Assembly: GCA_050729795.1 (NCBI GenBank)
Contig: JBOHME010000003.1
Span: 34,120-98,119, forward strand
Origin: AP-15 sp050729795
GTDB taxonomy: Bacteria; Pseudomonadota; Alphaproteobacteria; ATCC43930; CGMCC-115725
Length of the DNA stretch: 64,000 nucleotides
Direction: 5' to 3'
How positions within the stretch are numbered: position 1 is the first letter of the stretch; each line of letters begins with the position of its first letter. Below the pieces are notes generated by a model that was given only the letters and a program-made list of their open reading frames with translations, was not told where the DNA came from and did not search any database. Shown here one piece after another: positions 15,488 to 27,968 of the stretch. Position numbers and translations under genes: made by a program.

Positions 15488-17416
15488 CTAAAACCCGAAC
15501 ATGTGGTCGAGGCTGAACGCGCCATCGGCACCGACAAGGCCGTGATAGCCAAACAGCCGGCAGGTACGATCGCGGATGATCGCGTAGGCGCCGCCACCGG
15601 CGCGGGCGCGCGTCGCCGCGTCGAACAATTGATGGTAGCACCAGAGCCGCGATCCCGAGCACGCGATCGCCATGCGGGTGCGGGCGATCTCGCGACCGCC
15701 GCCATCGCACAAGATGATCTCGGTCGCGCTCTTCGGGCGCCAAGGCTGCGAGGCCGGGTAGATCAGGTGGCATAGCGTGTCGTAGCCGCCCGCGCCGAGC
15801 CGCAGAAAGAGCCGGGTCGTCAGCCCCGGCGGGCGGCCCTGATAGGATTGCGGCTCGCCGCGATAAGTCAGCATGGTGTTGAAGACATGCGCGCCAAAAC
15901 TGGTTTCGGCGGCATGCCCGCTCGCCCGATGGTGGTAGCGAAAGATCGCGTGCAGCCAGCCATCGGCCGCACCACCGGCCGACAGGTCGTAGGCGAGCTC
16001 GACATGACCATAGCCATCGCCCAACGCCGCCAGCTCCGCCACCTCGTCGAGATCAAGCGCGCATCGATGCCCGCGCGGCAGGCGCCCGAGCGAGCGGCGC
16101 CAGACCTCGTTCCCCGCCGAATCGTAAACGAGGGCCATGATCGGCAGCTCCGCCTGGCAAATCGCCATCGGTGTCGGCAGCACGCTGGTGCGCCAAACGG
16201 CATAGGGCAGCACCGGCGCCGGCAGCAGATAGCCCTTGCCGAGCGTGCCGCCGAACCCGGGCAGGCCGGGGTCGGGTAAGAGGTCGGCCCGTTCGACATT
16301 GACATGAGCGATCCGGCGGCGGCGCTGCGCGATCACCTCGTAGCGCGGGCGCACCATGTGCTTGCCGGCCCTGAGCTCGATCTGCGCCGGCCAGGCGAGA
16401 CCCGGCAGCACCGCCGCGACATCGATGGCGCGGCTGGCAAACGGGGCGATCGGCTCGAGGATCGGGGCCACCCGGTCGTCGCCCATCGGGTTGAGGCCGA
16501 TGCCGCCCGCGGGGATCGCGATCGGATGGCTGTTTTGCACCCACAGCACGACCTGCTCGCCAGCGGCGGGTGCCGGCAGCCCGGCATAGCGGTCGGCCGG
16601 CCAGGCATTGGCGTCATGGGTTGCCGACAGCGAGCGTTCGCCCTCGCCTCTCGGATCGATGCCGCCGTCGCCGATGATGTCGAGCGCGTATTTGACGATG
16701 TCGTGCCCGGCCGCACCGACCACGTGGAGAAACAGCTGGCCGCAGAATTCGGGGAGGCCAAAGCGGGCACGCAGCTTGCGGCTATCGAGGATGATGCTGC
16801 CCGCCGCCGGGCCGCAGCTTTCGCACCACTCGGCCAGCACCGCGCCATCGCCGTCGAACAGCGTCAGCCAGCAAGTGACCGGGCCGCCGCCATAGCTCGA
16901 CCAATAGTTAGCGGTGGCGATTCGCGTGTGCAGCTGATCCGTGTCGCGAAAAAAGGCGAAGTTGGTCGCGAAATTGAGCGGATCGAGATAATGCCGGCGA
17001 TTGGTCAGGCGCTCGGACGGGATCCGCATTGCGTCGAGGCTGAACCGGCGTGCATCGGGCGGCAGCGCAGCTTCGAGCTGGGCGAACAGGCGTTCGCTGT
17101 CAAAGGCGGCGACAAACACGGCGCGCGCCGGCGACCGGCCGAGCGCGGTCACCGGCTCCGCCCGACGGCCCAGAACCTCGCTGCCCAGACGCTCGACCTC
17201 TTGCACATAGACCCCGGCGATCTCGATCCCGGCAAGGCCGAACAGCTCGGCGAACGGGGCGGCGGCACCCTCGGGATCGACGATCGCGAGAGGGCCATTT
17301 GCCGCGAGATCGGCCAGCAGGGCGCCAGCGGGCCGCGCCGCGCTTGGATGGGTTAACGCCTTGTAGAGGGTGTTGCCCCCGGTAACGTTGTCAAACGTCT
17401 CGATCCGCAGCGCCAT
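15488..17416 (-). CDS. Unknown 642-residue protein of the ELM1/PAP2 operon
   Basis: I do not recognise a family. Residues 1-130 have a pattern of hydrophobic strands and helices like a Rossmann half-domain (PLAIVDPEG, GIEIAGVYVQEVERLG, RAVFVAAFDSERL). The rest looks rich in beta strands. Striking segments are RRHYLDPLNFATNFAFFRD, LHTRIATANYWSSYGGG, AVLAEWCESCG and LFLHVVGAAGHDIVKYALDI. There is no signal peptide or membrane helix, so it is probably cytoplasmic. The start overlaps the end of the tandem-PAP2 gene by 26 bases, so it is the last gene of a three-gene operon. A glycan- or nucleotide-related role is only a guess from that context. Confidence 0.75.
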   Translation of the reverse strand: MALRIETFDNVTGGNTLYKALTHPSAARPAGALLADLAANGPLAIVDPEGAAAPFAELFGLAGIEIAGVYVQEVERLGSEVLGRRAEPVTALGRSPARAVFVAAFDSERLFAQLEAALPPDARRFSLDAMRIPSERLTNRRHYLDPLNFATNFAFFRDTDQLHTRIATANYWSSYGGGPVTCWLTLFDGDGAVLAEWCESCGPAAGSIILDSRKLRARFGLPEFCGQLFLHVVGAAGHDIVKYALDIIGDGGIDPRGEGERSLSATHDANAWPADRYAGLPAPAAGEQVVLWVQNSHPIAIPAGGIGLNPMGDDRVAPILEPIAPFASRAIDVAAVLPGLAWPAQIELRAGKHMVRPRYEVIAQRRRRIAHVNVERADLLPDPGLPGFGGTLGKGYLLPAPVLPYAVWRTSVLPTPMAICQAELPIMALVYDSAGNEVWRRSLGRLPRGHRCALDLDEVAELAALGDGYGHVELAYDLSAGGAADGWLHAIFRYHHRASGHAAETSFGAHVFNTMLTYRGEPQSYQGRPPGLTTRLFLRLGAGGYDTLCHLIYPASQPWRPKSATEIILCDGGGREIARTRMAIACSGSRLWCYHQLFDAATRARAGGGAYAIIRDRTCRLFGYHGLVGADGAFSLDHMFGF

Positions 17417-18962
17417 GGTGGCGAGCCGATACTACACCCCCCTCGGCTGGTGCAAGCGGCCTGCCGGCGCGCCGCTGCCGCGTCTGGCGCCACAGCGCCG
17501 AGGCGCGAATCAGCAGCACGGTGCCGCGCCGACAGGGCCAGGGCAGCGTCGGACCGGCACCGCTCGGAGGCGGGTCTGACATCGCCGGTGCCACCCCCCA
17601 GCGGGCGAACATCAGCGCCACCTGGCGCGTCGTCAGCACTGCGATCAGTGCTCCGGCCAACACATCGCTCGGATAATGCGCGCCGACGACGACCCGGCTC
17701 CCGGCGACGATCGCCGCGGCCAGGAGGTAGAACAGCAGGTGCTGCGGCCAGCGCCACCACAGCGCCGTCACCAATGCGACAAAGGTGGCGGTGTGACCCG
17801 ACGGAAACGACCAGTGGTCGGGGCGCCAGCCAAGCCAGGTGAAACCATAGAGGCCGGCGCTGAACAGCAGCTTGGGCCGCAGCCGGCCAAACCCGATCTT
17901 CATCAGATCGACGATCAGACCCGAGGCGGCGATTGCTGTGAAGATAAAGGCGGGCATCACCGACAGCGCGCGCATTTTCAGGGCGAACCGACGCAGCCGC
18001 GGCAGCTCGCCGCCCCAATGCAGCACCGCAAACGCCAGCGCGAACAGCACGAGCCAGCCCCATCCCTCGCCGAGCTCGCTCGCCTCCCCGAACAGCGCAT
18101 GCAGATCGGGACCGCGGGCATGCACATAAAGAGCGAGCGGGCGATCGACAAACGCGATCGACAACATGACGAGAACAGTCGTGCTGACCACCGCGAGACC
18201 GATTCGCATTCCGGGTCGAGGCCAGCTGTGGCATGTCAGCCGCCATCCGGAAGCGGCGAAATCCCCAACCCCTGAATAGAGCCATCGCAGCGGCGGGGCT
18301 GCGAGCCCGTCGAGGTCGACGACCCACCAATAAAGCAGCGCCGTCGTGCCATAGACCAGAAGGCCGGCAAAAACGACGTCCGACAGGAAATGGCCCCCTT
18401 GGGCGATGCGCACGAGGCCAATGAGCCCGCCGCAGACGAGAGCTGCGCCGATCGCGTGCCGGCGCCGGCGCCCGGGCGGCAGCAGCATCGCAAAGGCAAC
18501 CAGCGAAAAGCCGAGTGCTGCATGGCCGGAGACAAACGAGCAGTTGGTCGCGCATTCTCTCGCCGGCAGCGGTGCCGGGGTGAAACGATGAATTCCGCCG
18601 AATGCCGCGATCTGCACCGGTCTCGCTCGCCCCCAGTGATCCTTGAGGACGGTGTTGGCCAGCAATCCCGGACCGAGTGCGGTCGACAGCGCGACAAAGA
18701 CGAGCGCCTTGCGGTCGAGCCGCCACAATGGCCGACCGGTCAGAAACAACCAGGCGGCGGCCGCGACGACCAGGATTACGATCCCCCGCGCGATCCACGG
18801 AACCGCGTCGAACACGACGAGAATGGGCGGCCAATGGGCCAGCACAAAGCCGCGGCCGCGGACATAAAACAGCCCGCTCGTCCAGAGATCGACCTGCGGC
18901 AGAAAGAGAAACAGCGCCACCGCCGCGGCGACTAGACCGGCGTAGATCGCGGCCCCCTTCAT
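17391..18962 (-). CDS. Tandem PAP2-family membrane phosphatase (two fused domains)
   Basis: This 523-residue inner-membrane protein carries two complete type 2 phosphatidic acid phosphatase domains. The first has KDHWGRARP, CSFVSGHAALGFS and RIAQGGHFLSDV. The second has KIGFGRLRP, SFPSGHTATFVA and SRVVVGAHYPSDVLAG. Together these are the three-part PAP2 signature (KX6RP, PSGH, SRX5HX3D) twice over; the first copy has VSGH for PSGH and lacks the Ser before its Arg. The spacing with ARECATNC before the SGH motif resembles lipid A phosphatase-like proteins. Substrates are probably membrane lipid phosphates. The start at 18962 gives an ATGA overlap with the ELM1-like gene; an earlier in-frame start lies inside that gene. 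Confidence 0.88.
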   Translation of the reverse strand: MKGAAIYAGLVAAAVALFLFLPQVDLWTSGLFYVRGRGFVLAHWPPILVVFDAVPWIARGIVILVVAAAAWLFLTGRPLWRLDRKALVFVALSTALGPGLLANTVLKDHWGRARPVQIAAFGGIHRFTPAPLPARECATNCSFVSGHAALGFSLVAFAMLLPPGRRRRHAIGAALVCGGLIGLVRIAQGGHFLSDVVFAGLLVYGTTALLYWWVVDLDGLAAPPLRWLYSGVGDFAASGWRLTCHSWPRPGMRIGLAVVSTTVLVMLSIAFVDRPLALYVHARGPDLHALFGEASELGEGWGWLVLFALAFAVLHWGGELPRLRRFALKMRALSVMPAFIFTAIAASGLIVDLMKIGFGRLRPKLLFSAGLYGFTWLGWRPDHWSFPSGHTATFVALVTALWWRWPQHLLFYLLAAAIVAGSRVVVGAHYPSDVLAGALIAVLTTRQVALMFARWGVAPAMSDPPPSGAGPTLPWPCRRGTVLLIRASALWRQTRQRRAGRPLAPAEGGVVSARHHGAADRDV

Positions 18963-19960
18963 GCCCGGCGGCGCTGCTCGAAGCGGCGCAATACCAGGGC
19001 GCGCAGCGCCGCCCCGGCCCGCGCTGTGTCGTCCGGCACCGGGTAGGACCATTCCTCGATCCGGCCGACGAATGGACGGGTGATGGCGGCATCCTGCATC
19101 GATCGGTGAAAGCGAGCGAATTTGGCGTTGCCGCCGTCAAGGTCGAGAATGTGGACGGGCTTGCCGGTGGCCGCAGCCTCGCTGATCATCGACACCGAAT
19201 CGGCGGTGACCAGAAATGCGTCGGCGAGTGCCAGATAGGCGAAATACGGGTTCTCGCCGGATCCGTCCCAGATCGCTGCCGGCAACCCCGCCAGACCCCG
19301 TTGCAGCAGCGCCAATCCCCGAGCGCCGGTCCGCCGCGACGGGGTCACGAGAGCCGAGCCACCGCGCTCACCCAGCAGTGCCGCCACCGCGTCGGCAATC
19401 TCGGCGACCCGCCCGAGACCCAGCCGATAGACCTTGCTGCTGCCGCCGATCAGCACCGTGAGGATCGGCCGCGGCATCGCCACCAGCGCCCCAAAGCGCG
19501 AGCGCGCGGCCGCGAGCCGGGCGAGGGTCACGCGATGCACGGCACCGAGGGTCACGATTACATGCGGGCCGCGCAGCCGGTCGTGCGCGGGCACAATCGC
19601 CAAATCGAATTCGCCGCGTCCGGTTCCGGGATCCTGGATCTGCGCGGCCAGGGTCCGCCCGCCGCTCGCCCGCCGGATCGCCAGGGCCGGCTTCACCGTG
19701 TTGCGGCCGCAGCCGATCACGAGATCGGGCCAGGGTGGCACGAGCCGAACGCCGCCGGGTCCCGGCGCAGCCAGCGGCCGCAGCCAAAGGGCGGGCGGCA
19801 GCCAGACCCAGGGCAGGCGGATCGAGAGGCGATGCTCGACGAACGGAAAACCTGTCGCCTCGGCTAGGCCGAGCGCTTGGCTCGCCATGCCCGGCTTACC
19901 GTCATGCAAAACCCAGACGAGCGGCTCGGATGGATCGAGCAGGAGCGGGACCGCGGCCAT
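18959..19960 (-). CDS. ELM1-like protein (mitochondrial fission ELM1 family)
   Basis: This protein of about 333 residues belongs to the family of plant ELM1 and its bacterial relatives (PF06258), which have a fold like GT-B glycosyltransferases. Typical parts are WVLHDGKPGMASQALGLAEA at the N-terminus, WPDLVIGCGRNT, AQIQDPGTGRGEFDLAIVPAHD, VLIGGSSKVYRLG, and the late FLVTADSVSMISEAAATGKP, which resembles a sugar-nucleotide binding end. The bacterial role is not established. The start at 19960 was chosen because earlier in-frame starts reach over the promoter of the divergent hydrolase gene. It overlaps the tandem-PAP2 gene by ATGA, so the two are probably co-translated. Confidence 0.82.
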   Translation of the reverse strand: MAAVPLLLDPSEPLVWVLHDGKPGMASQALGLAEATGFPFVEHRLSIRLPWVWLPPALWLRPLAAPGPGGVRLVPPWPDLVIGCGRNTVKPALAIRRASGGRTLAAQIQDPGTGRGEFDLAIVPAHDRLRGPHVIVTLGAVHRVTLARLAAARSRFGALVAMPRPILTVLIGGSSKVYRLGLGRVAEIADAVAALLGERGGSALVTPSRRTGARGLALLQRGLAGLPAAIWDGSGENPYFAYLALADAFLVTADSVSMISEAAATGKPVHILDLDGGNAKFARFHRSMQDAAITRPFVGRIEEWSYPVPDDTARAGAALRALVLRRFEQRRRA

Positions 19961-20067
19961 GGCACGGTTTACGGAATCGCTCCGAAGCCGACAAGCGAGC
20001 CGATACCGCAACCGCTGCACCCCGGTCTGATATATTCGCCCTTCACGATGACAGGAGGGGTAATCAC

Positions 20068-21051
20068 ATGCTCCGTCGAAAGCTGGTGACATTGGCGGCA
20101 TCGGCGCTTGCTGTTCCGGCGGTGATCGGCACCCTCACGGGGAAGGGCTGGGCCGATGGCTCCAGCGCTGGCGGTCTCGGCCAGGCGCTTCGGAAGTTTC
20201 TGAAGCTCCCCGGCAAAAAGAGCTATCTGCTGCATGTCGGCGACGACCCGACGACCGGATGGTACGCCTATCAGCCGAACCTGCTGCTGTTCACCGCCAG
20301 TGCTTTCAAGACCTTCGTACTAGCGCAATATCTGCGCGACGTTGAAGCAGGAAGATTGTTGGAGGATCAGGAACTGCCGATCGACGACAGCGTCCGCACC
20401 CTCGGTAGCCCGGTTTTTCTCGACCTCACCGGCACGACAATGGCGCGCGTGGTGCTCGAAGCGATGATCACGCACAGCGACAACACGGCGACGGACTTGG
20501 CGATGCTGAAGGCCGGCGTCGGGGCGGTGCGGGCGCTGATCGCGAAGGCCGGTCTCAGATCCATCCGCATACCCGATTCGACACGGATCTTCGCCTCATA
20601 CATCTTGGGCGCGCCAGCAGGTGTCGATCTGGGCTGGCCCGGGATCCTCGATGCCGCCAAACATCCGCCCGGACCGACGCGGCCATTGCTGAACCCGGTC
20701 GTGACGCTCGCCGGTACGGCGCGCGATTTCGTCTCCTGGTATGAGCAGGCGCTCGCCGGGGTATTTTTCGCGAAGCCCGAGACCTTGGTCGAGTTCAAGC
20801 GCATTCAGGCAATGTCGGATCAAATCGTCAAAACCGTGCCGGCGAACACGCCCGCCTGGGCCAAGGGCGGCGAGGTTGGCAACTTCAACGGCTCCAATGC
20901 AAAAAGCTTTGCCGGACAGATGCTGGCCCGCGGGAACACGCCGGTGACGTTCTGCTTCATTGTCAATTGGACGAGCTCGCAAAACGATTTCCCGGCGGTC
21001 GAGGCCGAATTCTTTGCGGCGATCGCCCGGGTTCTGATAGCTGTCGGCTAG
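20068..21051 (+). CDS. Class A beta-lactamase-fold serine hydrolase
   Basis: The gene encodes 327 residues with a signal peptide (about 1-29, ending GKGWA). The serine beta-lactamase motifs are present: Ser78-Ala-Phe-Lys81 (SxxK), Ser137-Asp-Asn139 (SDN) and Lys266-Gly-Gly268 in place of KTG. I could not find a convincing omega-loop Glu for deacylation. It could therefore be a penicillin-binding, esterase-like or cell-wall enzyme rather than a resistance enzyme. The start at 20068 has AGGAGGGG 7-14 bases upstream and the signal peptide begins there. It is divergent from the ELM1-like operon. Confidence 0.85.
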   Translation: MLRRKLVTLAASALAVPAVIGTLTGKGWADGSSAGGLGQALRKFLKLPGKKSYLLHVGDDPTTGWYAYQPNLLLFTASAFKTFVLAQYLRDVEAGRLLEDQELPIDDSVRTLGSPVFLDLTGTTMARVVLEAMITHSDNTATDLAMLKAGVGAVRALIAKAGLRSIRIPDSTRIFASYILGAPAGVDLGWPGILDAAKHPPGPTRPLLNPVVTLAGTARDFVSWYEQALAGVFFAKPETLVEFKRIQAMSDQIVKTVPANTPAWAKGGEVGNFNGSNAKSFAGQMLARGNTPVTFCFIVNWTSSQNDFPAVEAEFFAAIARVLIAVG

Positions 21052-21108
21052 GCCGCTTGCGCAACAAAATTACGGGAATATGATCGGCCGCAAGGGAAAG
21101 GAAGGTTT

Positions 21109-21618
21109 ATGCGGCGGATAAGGCTCGACCGGATCGACCGCCGGATTCTGCGCAACCTGCAGGCGGAGGGGCGGATCACCAATGTGGAGCTGGCCCGCCG
21201 CGCCGGCATTTCGGCACCGCCATGCCTGCGCCGGGTGCGCGCGCTGGAACAGGCCGGGATCATCCGCGGCTATCATGCCGATCTGGCGGCCGACGTGCTT
21301 GGCTATAGCGTGACGGTGTTCGCCCAGGTCGGGCTGGCGAGCCAGGCCGAGGCCGATCTCCACGCATTCGAGGAGCTGGTCGCGACCTGGCCCGAGGTCC
21401 GCGAGGCGCACATGCTGGCCGGCGAAGCCGATTTTCTCTTAAAGATCGTCGCTGCCGATTGGGACAGCTACCAGCGGTTCCTTAGCACCCGGCTGACCTC
21501 GGCCCCCAATGTCAGCCATGTCAAATCGGCGCTGACCCTGCGCGTATCGAAGGACGAGCCCGGCATCCCGATCGCCGCGGACCCCCCTTTTGCTGCCGAT
21601 GAGGCTGTGCCGGGCTGA
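21109..21618 (+). CDS. Lrp/AsnC-family transcriptional regulator
   Basis: This 169-residue regulator has the N-terminal helix-turn-helix of the family (DRIDRRILRNLQAEGRITNV, ELARRAGISAPPCLRRVRAL) and a C-terminal RAM ligand-binding domain (GYSVTVFAQVGLAS through VREAHMLAGEADFLLKIVA). In rhizobia an Lrp gene directly precedes trxB; here a five-gene block separates them. An 18-base gap to nhaA suggests that the two are co-transcribed. The effector, probably an amino acid, cannot be read from the sequence. Confidence 0.92.
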   Translation: MRRIRLDRIDRRILRNLQAEGRITNVELARRAGISAPPCLRRVRALEQAGIIRGYHADLAADVLGYSVTVFAQVGLASQAEADLHAFEELVATWPEVREAHMLAGEADFLLKIVAADWDSYQRFLSTRLTSAPNVSHVKSALTLRVSKDEPGIPIAADPPFAADEAVPG

Positions 21619-21635
21619 CCGGCACTCCGGACGCG

Positions 21636-22841
21636 ATGGCTCCGCTGCGATCTGAGATTGGCTCCCAGCTGCGCGGGTTTTTCGCGCTCGAAGCGGCCGC
21701 GGGGATCGTTCTTTGCGCCGCCGCGGCGTTGGCGCTGATCGTCGCGAACTCGCCCTTGGGCAAGCCCTATGTGCAGTTGTGGAATGTGCCGCTCGCGGTG
21801 CAGATCGGCGGTCTCGTGATCGCGAAGCCGCTGCTGCCATGGATCGATGACGGGCTGATGGCACTGTTCTTCCTGCTGGTCGGGCTCGAAATCCAGCGTG
21901 CCGTGCGCGAGGGCGGGCGCTCGCAGCGGAGCGGTGCGATCCTGCCGGTCGCCGCAGCACTGGGTGGGATGGCCGTGCCCGCCCTCGTTTATGCGCTGTG
22001 CAACTGGGGCGACCCGACCGCAATGCGGGGCTGGGCGATCCCGACCGCGACCGATATCGCCTTTGCGCTCGGGGTGCTGGCTTTGCTCGGGCCACGAGTG
22101 CCGGCTTCGCTCAAGCTCTTCCTGCTGACGGTCGCGATCATCGATGATCTCGGCGCGATCATCATCATCGCGCTGTTCTATACCGCCGAGCTGTCCGCGC
22201 CCGCGCTGGTTCTCGCCGGTATCGGGGTAGCGGCGCTGCTGGCGCTCAATCTCTGCGGCGTCGAGCGCCGCGCGCCCTATTTTCTGGTTGGCATCTTTTT
22301 GTGGGTGTGCGTCCTTAAATCGGGCGTTCATGCGACGATCGCCGGGGTCGTTGTCGGGCTTGCGATCCCGCTGCGCGCCGGCGATCGCACCTCGCCGCTC
22401 GGCCGCCTCGAGCACGATCTGCATCCCTGGGTCGCCTTCGGGGTGCTGCCGCTGTTCGCGTTTGCCAATGCCGGTGTGCGGCTCGCCGGCATCGACGCGG
22501 CGATCTTGCTGCACCCGGTCCAGCTCGGGGTTGTGCTCGGATTGCTGGTCGGCAAACCGCTCGGCGTGCTCGGGGCGATCTGGGCGGCGGTTCGCTGCCA
22601 CGTGGCGGCGCTGCCCGAAGGAGCGGGATGGCGGCAGGTTCGGGGCTTGGCGCTGCTGACCGGGATCGGCTTTACGATGAGCCTCTTTATCGGCACGCTC
22701 GCGTTTCCGGCCGAGGGCTACGATGTCGATGTCCGAATCGCGGTGCTGCTCGCCTCGATAATCTGCGCGATCTGCGGCTATCTCTCGCTGCGGACCGCCT
22801 CGCGCGGGGCTCAGCCAAAATCGACGGTCACGACCTCGTAG
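21636..22841 (+). CDS. nhaA: Na+/H+ antiporter NhaA
   Basis: This 401-residue inner-membrane antiporter exports Na+ in exchange for protons. Family motifs are clear: GLMALFFLLVGLEIQRAVREG, GWAIPTATDIAFALGVLALLG, and TVAIIDDLGAIIIIALFYT, in which the paired Asp residues bind the ion. About 11-12 transmembrane helices fit the usual topology. The last 31 bases overlap the end of greA on the opposite strand, so the two transcripts are antisense at their 3' ends. Confidence 0.95.
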   Translation: MAPLRSEIGSQLRGFFALEAAAGIVLCAAAALALIVANSPLGKPYVQLWNVPLAVQIGGLVIAKPLLPWIDDGLMALFFLLVGLEIQRAVREGGRSQRSGAILPVAAALGGMAVPALVYALCNWGDPTAMRGWAIPTATDIAFALGVLALLGPRVPASLKLFLLTVAIIDDLGAIIIIALFYTAELSAPALVLAGIGVAALLALNLCGVERRAPYFLVGIFLWVCVLKSGVHATIAGVVVGLAIPLRAGDRTSPLGRLEHDLHPWVAFGVLPLFAFANAGVRLAGIDAAILLHPVQLGVVLGLLVGKPLGVLGAIWAAVRCHVAALPEGAGWRQVRGLALLTGIGFTMSLFIGTLAFPAEGYDVDVRIAVLLASIICAICGYLSLRTASRGAQPKSTVTTS

Positions 22842-23284
22842 GATTTGGCGCCGCGGGGGGTCGTGACCTCGACGCTGTCACCCTTGCCCTTGCCGATCAG
22901 CGCGCGCGCCAGAGGCGAGGTCACCGAAAGCCGGCCGCGGCTGACATCGGCCTCGTCCTCGCCGACGATCTGAAAGGTCTGCTCCTCGTCGCTCTCCTCC
23001 TCGGCGAGCGTCACCCGCGCGCCGAATTTGACGACCGAGCCCGACAGCTTGGACACATCGATGACCTCGGCGCGCGCGACCTTGTCTTCGAGCTCGATGA
23101 CCCGGCCTTCGATAAAGCTCTGCCGGTCGCGCGCCGCATGATATTCGGCGTTCTCGGCGAGGTCGCCGTGGTCGCGCGCCTCGGCGATGGCCCGGATGAT
23201 TGCCGGCCGCTCGACGGATTTCAGCTGTTTCAGCTCTTCGCGGAGCCGATTGTAGCCATCGGCCGTCATCGGAATCTTGTTCAT
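22811..23284 (-). CDS. greA: Transcription elongation factor GreA
   Basis: GreA stimulates RNA cleavage by backtracked RNA polymerase. The protein has 157 residues, the normal size. It has an N-terminal coiled coil whose tip (ARDHGDLAENAEYHAARDRQ) carries the acidic residues inserted into the secondary channel, and a C-terminal FKBP-like domain (SVVKFGARVTLAE to GAKSYEVVTVDFG). The start at 23284 (MNKIPMTADGYNRL) matches the family; an upstream in-frame start adds 19 atypical residues. It follows carB by 53 bases, a conserved alphaproteobacterial order. Confidence 0.96.
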   Translation of the reverse strand: MNKIPMTADGYNRLREELKQLKSVERPAIIRAIAEARDHGDLAENAEYHAARDRQSFIEGRVIELEDKVARAEVIDVSKLSGSVVKFGARVTLAEEESDEEQTFQIVGEDEADVSRGRLSVTSPLARALIGKGKGDSVEVTTPRGAKSYEVVTVDFG

Positions 23285-23337
23285 CGAAGACGGTTTCGCA
23301 TCCTGTTGTCGAACGCGGCGGCCTAACCGCGGGGCAT

Positions 23338-26599
<3,262 letters not shown>

Positions 26600-26607
<8 letters not shown>

Positions 26608-27760
26608 TCGCCGCCATCAGCGTGACAAAGCGTTCGAACAGATAGTGGCTGTCCTGCGGGCCGGGGCTCGCCTCGGGATGGTACTGGACCGTGAACACCG
26701 GCTTGCCGGTGATGCGCATGCCCTCGTTGGTGCTGTCGAACAGCGACACATGCGTGACCTCGACACCGCCGGGCAGGCTGTCGGGATCGACGATAAAACC
26801 ATGGTTCTGGCTGGTGATCTCGACGGTACCGGTGGCGAGGTCCTTGACCGGGTGGTTGGCGCCGCGATGCCCTTGCGGCAACCGGCAGGTCCGGCCCCCG
26901 AGTGCCAGCGCCATCAGCTGATGGCCGAGACAGATCCCAAAGATCGGGATGCCGACCCGGACCAGCTCGCGCAACACCGGAGCGGCGTATTGCGCGGTCG
27001 CCGCGGGGTCGCCCGGCCCGTTCGACAGAAAGACGCCGTCCGGGCGATGCCGCAGGATGTGCTCGGCCGAGGCGCTGGCCGGAACGACCGTGACCCGGCA
27101 GCCATGCTGGGCGAGCATCCGCAAAATGTTGTGCTTGATACCATAATCGACCGCGACGACGTGCCATTGCGGCGCCGCCAGAAGGCCAAACCCATGCCCG
27201 TGCCGCCACGCGGTCTCGGTCCACTCATAGGTCTGCCGGCAGGTCACTTCGAGGGCGAGATCCATGCCGTCGATGCCCGGCCACGCGCATGCTGCCGATC
27301 GCATCTCCGCCGGGTCGAGCGGTGTTGTGGGATCGTATCCGACCGCCCCATTCGGTGGCCCGCCATCGCGGATGTGCCGAACCAGCCGCCGCGTATCGAT
27401 CCCCGAGATGCCGATCAGCCTGCGCTGTTGGAGCCAGACGTCGAGCGATTGGGTGGCCCGCCAGTTGGCCGGTCCGGTGATGCCGCTGTGGACCACGAGG
27501 CCGCGCGCCGTCGGGGTCACGGTTTCGCGGTCGTCGGGATTGGTTCCGACGTTGCCGATATGGGGAAAGGTGAAGGTAATGATCTGCGCGGCATAAGAGG
27601 GATCGGTCAGAATCTCCTGATAGCCGGTCATCGCGGTGTTGAAGCAGACCTCGCCGACCGCTGCGCCGCGAGCGCCAAAGCCACGGCCCCAAAACACCGT
27701 CCCATCCGCGAGAACGAGTGCGGCGTTGCAGTCGGGCGGTTGCAGCGTCGGGTCGCGCAT
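26600..27760 (-). CDS. carA: Carbamoyl-phosphate synthase small subunit
   Basis: CarA is the glutamine amidotransferase subunit that feeds ammonia to CarB. From the chosen start it has 386 residues, normal for the family. The N-terminal domain has NAALVLADGTVFWGRGFG and VGEVCFNTAMTGYQEILTDP. The class I amidotransferase domain has PIFGICLGHQLMALALGG with the catalytic Cys, and VQYHPEASPGPQDS with the His/Glu pair. An earlier in-frame start (27895) would add 45 atypical residues and is rejected, although the Shine-Dalgarno at 27760 is weak. It is divergent from yqeY across 208 bases. Confidence 0.96.
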
Positions 27761-27968
27761 CTGGGGCAATTCCGCTGGCAGGCCACGCACCGCCCGGTAT
27801 CGACGATCAAGCGCTGGCCGGAGCCCATAGAGATAACCGGTCGCCGTCCCGGGGTCAACCCACCGCCAACCGGAACCTTTCGCGGTTTCAAGCACTTAGA
27901 ATTGGATGCGCAGAATTGCCGCGAGCAGGGAAACAGCGTAGTCTCGCGGCCGCCGGGGGAACAGGACC

